11,262 bases of DNA from an uncultured Eubacteriales bacterium (GTDB lineage: Bacteria; Bacillota; Clostridia; Oscillospirales; CAG-272), in contig CAKSUH010000028.1 of assembly GCA_934500855.1 (NCBI GenBank), positions 1-11,262 on the forward strand, given 5' to 3'. This document shows positions 6,782 to 11,262 of the stretch, piece after piece (the stretch's first letter is position 1; every line of letters begins with the position of its first letter). The notes under the pieces were generated by a model, which saw only the letters and a list, made by a program, of their open reading frames with translations, was not told the DNA's origin and did no database searches. Made by a program: the position numbers and the translations under genes.

Positions 6782-8778
6782 ACGCCCGCGGGAACCGCCG
6801 CCGCGATCTTCATTTCTTCCGACTTCTGCGCCGTCCGATTCACCTCTTCGGGACGGTGGAAGGTCGGAACCGCCTCATGCAGTGCCGCCTTGGCGCGCGC
6901 ATTGTCCTCGCTTGAGACCGCCTCGCGCAGAAGCGCCAGCTTTTCCGCAAGTGCCTCGGGTCCGATCGGCTCGTCCCGCTCAATGAAAATCAGACTGTTT
7001 TCGGTCTTGCCCAGTTCCTCGGTTTTGACCAACAGTTCCTCGTACAGCTTCTCACCCGGGCGAAGTCCCGTTTCGATGATGTCGATGTCGCGGTACGGCT
7101 CAAACCCGCTCAGCCGGACCATGTTTTCGGCAAGGTCCAGAATCTTGACGGGTCTGCCCATATCAAGAACGAACAGCTCCCCGTTCTCCGCCATCGCGCC
7201 CGACTGCAGAACCAGCTGGCTTGCCTCGGGAATGGTCATGAAATAGCGGATGATCCGCTTGTCGGTCACCGTAATCGGTCCGCCGTTCATGATCTGACGG
7301 CGGAACAGCGGGATTACCGAACCGGCACTCCCCAGCACATTGCCGAACCGCGTTGCACTGAAGGTTGTGGTCTTGGAGGTACGGCTGTGGCTCTGCACGA
7401 TCATCTCGCACATCCGCTTGGTTGCCCCCATGACATTGGTCGGATTGACCGCCTTGTCGGTGGAAACCATCATGAAACGCCCGACGCCGTACTTTTCGGA
7501 CAGTTCCACCGTATTGAGCGTGCCGAATACATTGTTTTCGATTGCTTCACAGCAGTTGTGCTCCATCAGCGGAACATGCTTGTGCGCCGCCGCGTGCAGG
7601 ACCACATCGGGGCGGTAAGTCGCAAAAATCCGCTCCAACGCCGAACGGTTGCAGACCGACAGGATCTCCACCCGAAGATCCAAAGCGTTCCCGTAAGCGA
7701 TCTTCAGTTCCTGCTGCACATCGTAGGCGTTGTTTTCGTAAACTTCCAGTATCACCAGCCTGCGCGGCTGCATTTTCGCAATCTGACGGCAAAGCTCGCT
7801 TCCGATGCTTCCTCCGCCGCCCGTGATGAGAATCACCTTGCCGCGATAGAAGGCGTCGGTCTTTTCGTCCGCTACATCAATCGGCTTGCGGAACAGCAAC
7901 TCCTCAATATCAAATTCGCGCAGATGCCGCTTCCCCTCGCCGACCTGCTCCATCACGGGGAAGTCGTAAATCTTCACCTTTCTGCCGAACGCCTTGTAGC
8001 GCTCGTAAAGCGCGCGCTTTTCTTCGGCGCCCAGCCGCGGCAGAGCGAAAATAATCTCCTGCACGCCGAGCCGATCCAGAATCTCAAGGGTCACATCCTT
8101 TTCGTCAATAATCGGCACATTGTAAATCTGCCTGCCGACCTTTTCTTCATTGATATCGACAAAGCATTTCGGCGTATAGGAAGAGGTTGCGGAGTTCATC
8201 AGTTCCTCCGCCAGCGCCACACCGACGCGCCCCGCGCCGACAATCGCAACGCGGATTTTGTTGTTTTGCGCCCCCGCGCCCAGACGGATGTTCTCCCCCG
8301 CAAACACACGAATCAGGGGACCGAGAATTTTGCCCAGAACCGAATCCTTCCGACAGCATTTGTAGGCATACCGATAAACCATGCGGATCGCAAGGCAAAT
8401 CAGCAGGCACATACAGTTGATGGAAAGCGACCGCAGGAGCGAAATGCTTCGGATCGGCAACACGATTTGCAGGACGCTGTACAGAATTGCCGCACAGCCG
8501 TCCGCCACCAACAGCCTGATATAGCTCTGAATGCCGCCGTAGCGCCAGACCTGGTTATAGACCTTCCAGACCGCCCGCATTCCGAAAATGGCGGAGGTTA
8601 CAATCAGCATATGGATCAGGACATCCATACTGCCCAGATTATCGGGAGTCCCCTTGTAAACAAGCAGGAAGAGAATCTCCACGATCAGGCAAATGAAAAG
8701 ATCATATGCAACAAGTTTCCAGCGGGAGTTGAAGAATCTTCGTTCTCTCGACTGCTCATCCTTCTGTGTCTGATTCAT
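6778..8778 (-). CDS. Membrane-bound nucleotide-sugar 4,6-dehydratase, PglF/CapD type
   Basis: At 666 residues this has the usual length for PglF/CapD/WbpM-type enzymes, which convert UDP-GlcNAc (or a related sugar) to a 4-keto-6-deoxy sugar for surface polysaccharide or glycan synthesis. Four N-terminal membrane segments (about 21-41, 52-70, 88-108, 115-137) precede a first Rossmann domain with AIVGAGRVG (178-186) and the catalytic short-chain dehydrogenase domain. The latter has TGGGGSIG (319-326), HAAAHKHVPLME (395-406), STDKAVNP (439-446), M450 and K454, RFGNVLGS (477-484) and GLRPGEK (571-577). As in PglF, the usual Tyr of the YxxxK motif is Met (M450) and D441-K442 are the likely catalytic pair. 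Residues after about 600 form a charged, Ala/Glu-rich tail of low conservation. GAAAGGA lies 7 bases before the ATG. The exact sugar is not readable. The VanZ-family gene follows with a 4-base overlap. Confidence 0.95.
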   Translation of the reverse strand: MNQTQKDEQSRERRFFNSRWKLVAYDLFICLIVEILFLLVYKGTPDNLGSMDVLIHMLIVTSAIFGMRAVWKVYNQVWRYGGIQSYIRLLVADGCAAILYSVLQIVLPIRSISLLRSLSINCMCLLICLAIRMVYRYAYKCCRKDSVLGKILGPLIRVFAGENIRLGAGAQNNKIRVAIVGAGRVGVALAEELMNSATSSYTPKCFVDINEEKVGRQIYNVPIIDEKDVTLEILDRLGVQEIIFALPRLGAEEKRALYERYKAFGRKVKIYDFPVMEQVGEGKRHLREFDIEELLFRKPIDVADEKTDAFYRGKVILITGGGGSIGSELCRQIAKMQPRRLVILEVYENNAYDVQQELKIAYGNALDLRVEILSVCNRSALERIFATYRPDVVLHAAAHKHVPLMEHNCCEAIENNVFGTLNTVELSEKYGVGRFMMVSTDKAVNPTNVMGATKRMCEMIVQSHSRTSKTTTFSATRFGNVLGSAGSVIPLFRRQIMNGGPITVTDKRIIRYFMTIPEASQLVLQSGAMAENGELFVLDMGRPVKILDLAENMVRLSGFEPYRDIDIIETGLRPGEKLYEELLVKTEELGKTENSLIFIERDEPIGPEALAEKLALLREAVSSEDNARAKAALHEAVPTFHRPEEVNRTAQKSEEMKIAAAVPAGV

Positions 8779-8861
8779 AATTCAATCCTTTCAGAAAAAT
8801 CGGGAATCGCCGTGCCGACGATCCCGCACTTTCCGTATCTGCAGTAAATAAAAAATGCTAT

Positions 8862-8919
8862 AAAAAAATGCGCACGCACGGTCCGACGGATCGGACAGAT
8901 CAGTGAAACCGGGAGCGCA
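8862..8919 (-). promoter_or_regulatory. Hairpins and T-run in the dehydratase leader, possible attenuator
   Basis: Minus-strand TGCGC (8919-8915) can pair with GCGCA (8873-8869), which runs directly into seven T (8868-8862). Between them is a 6-bp hairpin, GTCCGA TCCG TCGGAC (8896-8881). The structure sits inside a leader of about 210 nt, some 85 nt before the start codon. It looks like a terminator, but the outer stem is short and the call rests on hand folding only. Confidence 0.4.
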
Positions 8920-8994
8920 ACGATCAAAGCCGTATGGAAGCCTGCAGTCCGGATTGCCCGACAGTCCGTCGGTGGTCCGCCTGCAATTGTATAT

Positions 8995-9023
8995 AGTTTA
9001 ACACAAAAACCGCTTTTTTTCAA
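8995..9023 (-). promoter_or_regulatory. Promoter of the dehydratase/VanZ operon
   Basis: Minus-strand TTGAAA (9023-9018, 5/6) and TAAACT (9000-8995, 4/6) are spaced by 17 bases. The predicted start near 8988 gives a long structured leader. A small GCAG/CTGC stem with an inner CCGAC/GTCGG hairpin follows within the first 50 nt. Confidence 0.7.
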
Positions 9024-9235
9024 TAGGAAACGCCTCTTTTTTATCTTTTCCACAATCTGCAACAAAATACGCGCCATCTTTTGTATGCTTTTACCATCCT
9101 TCCCGCTTGTTTTTCATCGATGTTCGTTGTCTGTCTTTTTGAAATAAACTTTTATGAACACGCGGCAAAAGCGGATTTCGGCGTTGTTTCAAGCGGTTAG
9201 CCGAGTCAAATTTTTCGCTTTTTCGGCAAAACCGG
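9024..9235. other. Spacer between divergent promoters, no recognised feature
   Basis: This AT-richer stretch lies between the dehydratase and mntP promoters. It has short poly-T tracts and a weak GCCGA/TCGGC inverted repeat (about 9200-9226). No ribosome-binding site with a plausible gene, no RNA gene and no recognisable MntR-type operator were found. Confidence 0.6.
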
Positions 9236-9264
9236 TTGACAGTCTACCCGCGATATGATATAAT
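9236..9264 (+). promoter_or_regulatory. Perfect consensus sigma-A promoter of mntP
   Basis: TTGACA (9236-9241) and TATAAT (9259-9264) are separated by 17 bases. The predicted start near 9271 coincides with the beginning of the manganese riboswitch. Confidence 0.95.
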
Positions 9265-9270
9265 ATCCGA

Positions 9271-9377
9271 TAATTGAGGGAGTAGATGGCGCGAACGGCG
9301 CGACAAGTCAACAGACTGACGGGATACCGTCTGGCTTGTCTGGGAGCAACGGTGTTGCTCTGATTTCGAGACTCAGG
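9271..9377 (+). promoter_or_regulatory. yybP-ykoY manganese riboswitch
   Basis: The leader shows the family's landmarks: GAGGGAGTAGATGG near the 5' end (9276-9289), a small GCGC/GCGC hairpin, ACAAGTCAACA (9303-9313), a GACGG/CCGTC hairpin closed by GACAAG/CTTGTC, a GAGCAAC/GTTGCTC hairpin (9344-9360), then TTTCGAGACTCAGG (9364-9377). The two conserved loops, GGGAGTAG near P1 and TTTCGAGAC, form the Mn2+ site in known members. The 3' strand of P1 (CTCAG) is reused in the terminator downstream, so Mn2+ binding should prevent termination. The context before mntP is classic and supports the assignment. Confidence 0.94.
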
Positions 9378-9404
9378 TATGGTATGCCATACTTGGGCTT
9401 TTTT
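9372..9404 (+). terminator. Riboswitch-controlled terminator before mntP
   Basis: CTCAGGTATGG (9372-9382) pairs, with two G-U pairs, with CCATACTTGGG (9387-9397) around a TATG loop, followed by C and six T. Its 5' strand overlaps the 3' end of the aptamer. Confidence 0.88.
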
Positions 9405-9437
9405 GTTCGGGTAGGCATCCGGACTTTTTTCTTTTTT
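9405..9437 (+). terminator. Second terminator-like hairpin before mntP
   Basis: GTTCGGGT (9405-9412) pairs, with two G-U pairs, with ATCCGGAC (9417-9424) around an AGGC loop. Six T, a C and six more T follow (9425-9437). It begins on the base after the first terminator's T-run and ends 14 bases before the mntP ATG. Confidence 0.72.
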
Positions 9438-9451
9438 CGGGAGGTCGGGTT

Positions 9452-10021
9452 ATGGGAGTTTGGGAACTGCTTTTACTTGCGGTCGGACTGTCGATGGACG
9501 CCTTTGCGGTGGCGATCTGCAAGGGTCTGTCGGTCGGAAAGCCGAAAACGAGGCATTACCTGCTTGTCGGGCTGTGGTTCGGCGGGTTTCAGGCGCTGAT
9601 GCCGACAGTCGGGTACTTTCTCGGTTCGCTGTTCCGTTCCTATGTGGACAGGGTCAGCAGTCTGATCGCCTTTGTTCTGCTCGCGCTCATCGGCGCAAAC
9701 ATGATCCGCGAGTCATTTTCCAAGGAAACGAACGAAGAAAAAAGCGCTTCCTTTGCCCCGCTTGCGATGCTTCTTCTCGCCGTTGCAACCAGCATTGACG
9801 CGCTTGCGGTCGGCGTTGCGTTTGCAATGGACAAGGTGAACATCGCCGTAGCGGCACCCGTGATCGGCGTAACAACCTTCCTGCTCTCGGCGCTCGGACT
9901 GCGCGTCGGCTCCGTGTTCGGTCTGCGTTACAAAAACAAGGCGGAGTTCGTCGGCGGTCTGATCCTGATTCTCATCGGAATCAAAATCCTGCTCGGGTAC
10001 CTCGGCGTAATCGATTTCTGA
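9452..10021 (+). CDS. mntP: MntP, manganese efflux pump
   Basis: MntP is an inner-membrane exporter that removes excess Mn2+. At 189 residues with six hydrophobic segments (about 4-22, 37-60, 68-86, 102-123, 130-152, 164-186) it has the family's normal size. The two inverted halves each carry the acidic motif in a membrane helix: LSMDAFAVAI (13-22) with D16, and ATSIDALAVGVAFA (112-125) with D116. A glycine-rich GLWFGGFQALMP (40-51) follows the first. The ATG is preceded by GGGAGG at 7 bases. It is transcribed behind a perfect promoter, a manganese riboswitch and two terminator-like hairpins, so expression should rise with Mn2+. The M50 protease gene follows on the same strand about 200 bases on, probably with its own leader. 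Confidence 0.98.
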   Translation: MGVWELLLLAVGLSMDAFAVAICKGLSVGKPKTRHYLLVGLWFGGFQALMPTVGYFLGSLFRSYVDRVSSLIAFVLLALIGANMIRESFSKETNEEKSASFAPLAMLLLAVATSIDALAVGVAFAMDKVNIAVAAPVIGVTTFLLSALGLRVGSVFGLRYKNKAEFVGGLILILIGIKILLGYLGVIDF

Positions 10022-10054
10022 ACCGTTCCCGTTCCCGACCGAAGCATCATCCTA

Positions 10055-10183
10055 TATAATAAAGGATTCCCCGCACAGCCCCGTCACCGTGCAAAACGAA
10101 AAAAACTTTCGGTTTGTACAGGTCAGGACCTTGCTGGGATTTTCCCGTTGAACGGGAGGCGCTTCCCCGCAAGGTCTTTCTTT
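10055..10183 (+). promoter_or_regulatory. Structured leader between mntP and the M50 gene, with a weak promoter
   Basis: TATAAT lies at 10055-10060, with only a poor -35 (TTCCCG, 10032-10037). Two hairpins follow: CAAAACGAAA (10092-10101) with TTTCGGTTTG (10107-10116), one mismatch, and GACCTTGC (10127-10134) with GCAAGGTC (10169-10176), which encloses TCCCG/CGGGA and is followed by TTTCTTT. The latter could end the mntP transcript or attenuate the protease gene. No known RNA family was recognised. Confidence 0.45.
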
Positions 10184-10221
10184 GCCTTTCCAAGCATACA
10201 CTGCACGGAGGGGGTGATTGC

Positions 10222-10848
10222 GTGAAACGGAAGAAAACGAGCGCGAAAAGGAGACGGCTCAAACTCAAAATCGAACCTGCCGCCGCGGTTATGCTGACGG
10301 CGTTGCTTCTGACCGACCGCACGGGACTTGCCGTTGCCGCACTGCTTGCCGCCGCCGTCCATGAATCGGGACACCTCTGCGCCGCAAAATGCCTGCATAT
10401 CCCCGTCCGCGCGCTCCGGTTTCATCTGCTCGGAGCGGGACTGGAAACAGGCGGAAAACTCCTCTCCTACGGCGAGGAGTTTCTGCTCTGCGCCGCAGGT
10501 CCCATCGCCAGCCTCCTGTTCGCTCTGCTGCCCGCCCCGTTTTGGGAATTCTCCGCATTTGCCGGACAGCTTTCCTGCGCGTCGCTCGTGCTCGGCCTGC
10601 TCAACCTTTTGCCCATCCGTTCCTTCGACGGCGGCAGAATGCTCGGAGACGCCGTTTCCGCAAGGCTCTCTCCCCGCGCCTCGGATACCGTCCTGACCGC
10701 AACCTCTCTCGTGTTTCTGTTTCTGCTCTGGTCCGTTGCCGTCTATTTTCTCCTGCGGGCAGGCGACGGACTGTCGCTCTGGTGCTTCTCCATGAGCCTC
10801 TTTTCGCGTTTTTTCGGCGCGTTGAAACGCGAGGATTCGGGAGAATAA
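10222..10848 (+). CDS. M50-family site-2 metalloprotease, SpoIVFB-like
   Basis: This is an intramembrane zinc protease of 208 residues. It begins with a very basic N-terminus (about ten Lys/Arg in the first 16 residues), then membrane segments near 20-58, 85-105, 113-131 and 157-178. The zinc site is HESGH (47-51) with E48 as catalytic base. The third ligand is D136 in NLLPIRSFDGGRM (128-140), the usual LDG-type motif of site-2 proteases. Size and layout fit SpoIVFB, which cleaves pro-sigma-K in sporulation, but the SpoIVFA partner and other spore genes are not visible, so another substrate is possible. The start is the GTG at 10222 with GGAGGGGG upstream; a GTG 8 bases earlier is out of frame and hits a stop. 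The 3' end carries repeated CGGGAGAAT motifs just past the stop but no convincing terminator. Confidence 0.9.
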   Translation: MKRKKTSAKRRRLKLKIEPAAAVMLTALLLTDRTGLAVAALLAAAVHESGHLCAAKCLHIPVRALRFHLLGAGLETGGKLLSYGEEFLLCAAGPIASLLFALLPAPFWEFSAFAGQLSCASLVLGLLNLLPIRSFDGGRMLGDAVSARLSPRASDTVLTATSLVFLFLLWSVAVYFLLRAGDGLSLWCFSMSLFSRFFGALKREDSGE

Positions 10849-10958
10849 AAGAGGAAACGGGAGAATTCCGGTATTTTTTGTGAGATAATTCCAAACCATG
10901 CCGTTTCATCCCGTCTCGTTGGGGATAATGCCGAAATTTAATTATTTTTGGAAAACCC

Positions 10959-10987
10959 TTGCATTTTGGGAACAAATCTGCTACAAT
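10959..10987 (+). promoter_or_regulatory. Promoter of the potA-like gene
   Basis: TACAAT (10982-10987, 5/6) lies 17 bases after TTGCAT (10959-10964, 3/6). The predicted start near 10994 gives a leader of about 120 nt. Confidence 0.6.
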
Positions 10988-11005
10988 ATTGACTGTTATT
11001 ATGGC

Positions 11006-11061
11006 GCCGTGGTGTCGGTGACAGGGCCCCGCACATTTTCAGCCTTGCGCGGGGAGACGGT
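11006..11061 (+). promoter_or_regulatory. GC-rich structured leader of the potA-like gene
   Basis: Three stems can form a small three-way junction: GCCGT (11006-11010) with ACGGT (11057-11061), TGTC (11013-11016) with GACA (11020-11023), and CCCCGC (11027-11032) with GCGGGG (11049-11054). The element is far more GC-rich than the flanks. It matches no riboswitch I can name, and no terminator follows it. Confidence 0.4.
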
Positions 11062-11115
11062 TCCGGCTCGTCCCATAGACACAAATCTTTTATTCAAAAG
11101 GAGTATTTATGCGGA

Positions 11116-11262
11116 ATGAACAAAGATGTGCTGATCAGGCTGAACGGTATCTCGAAGTCTTTTGACGGAGAAACCGTTCTGGACGACTTGCATCTGGAGA
11201 TCCATGACAAGGAGTTTATCACTCTGTTGGGACCCTCCGGTTGCGGCAAAACAACCACCCTG
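11116..11262 (+). CDS. potA: PotA-like ABC transporter ATPase, N-terminus only
   Basis: The 49 visible residues start [16 protein letters not shown] and contain the Walker A loop GPSGCGKTT (39-47), preceded by KEFITLL. This layout is characteristic of the PotA/CUT1-like ATPases; clostridial PotA (spermidine/putrescine import) is the closest match I recall, but iron or other importers of the same group cannot be excluded from so short a piece. The frame is set by the homology: the ATG at 11116 starts the protein, with AAAAGGAG 12 bases upstream, which is longer than usual. An ATG at 11109 has ideal spacing but is out of frame and stops at 11165. The remainder of the gene and any permease genes lie beyond the window. 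Confidence 0.8.
   Translation, partial: MNKDVLIRLNGISKSFDGETVLDDLHLEIHDKEFITLLGPSGCGKTTTL

Noticed and set aside
7387..8847. Long plus-strand frame of about 486 codons
   Set aside because: It is antisense to the well-supported dehydratase gene; no motifs.
8775..9077. Minus-strand frame of 100 codons upstream of the dehydratase
   Set aside because: It starts upstream of the predicted promoter, spans promoter and leader hairpins, and lacks a ribosome-binding site.

Overview
The window looks like a moderately GC-rich chromosome segment from an anaerobic, gut-type member of the Firmicutes (class Clostridia, perhaps Oscillospirales/Christensenellales; the rank below class is a guess). The reasons are strong Shine-Dalgarno sequences (GGAGG types), consensus sigma-A promoters, compact intrinsic terminators, two transcription-terminating riboswitches, an ECF transporter module, a hexameric Clostridium-type glutamate dehydrogenase and a SpoIVFB-like protease. 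It appears to be core or housekeeping DNA: no insertion sequence, phage gene, CRISPR array, tRNA or rRNA was seen.

Left part, minus strand (1-5082). purE (cut by the window start) is read from a perfect consensus promoter through a ZTP (pfl) riboswitch and a terminator. Upstream of it lies a two-gene ECF transporter unit: a fused double-ATPase and a substrate-binding S component with a 4-base ATGA overlap. No T component is visible. A 20-bp terminator separates this from gdhA, which has its own perfect promoter embedded in the 3' end of a short, divergent inorganic-pyrophosphatase homologue.

Middle (5083-6320). A divergently read single gene encodes a membrane-anchored, probably extracytoplasmic beta-propeller-like protein of unknown function, with its own promoter and a strong terminator. 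A hairpin-rich convergent spacer follows.

Right-middle, minus strand (6320-9023). A PglF/CapD-type membrane-bound nucleotide-sugar 4,6-dehydratase is translationally coupled to a VanZ-family membrane protein, preceded by a structured leader of about 210 nt that may contain an attenuator.

Right part, plus strand (9236-11262). A perfect consensus promoter drives a yybP-ykoY manganese riboswitch, its terminator, a second terminator immediately downstream, and mntP (Mn efflux pump). Then come a structured leader and an M50 site-2 protease resembling SpoIVFB, and finally a promoter, an unassigned GC-rich structured leader and the first 49 codons of a PotA-like polyamine-transporter ATPase.

The recurring theme is control in RNA leaders: at least two certain riboswitches (ZTP for purE, Mn2+ for mntP) and four further leaders (gdhA, the dehydratase, the M50 protease, potA) that fold on paper but match no family I can name. 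No obviously new multi-gene system is present. The best candidates for new biology are the unassigned leaders, the tandem terminators before mntP, the active-site-divergent pyrophosphatase homologue and the propeller-like protein.
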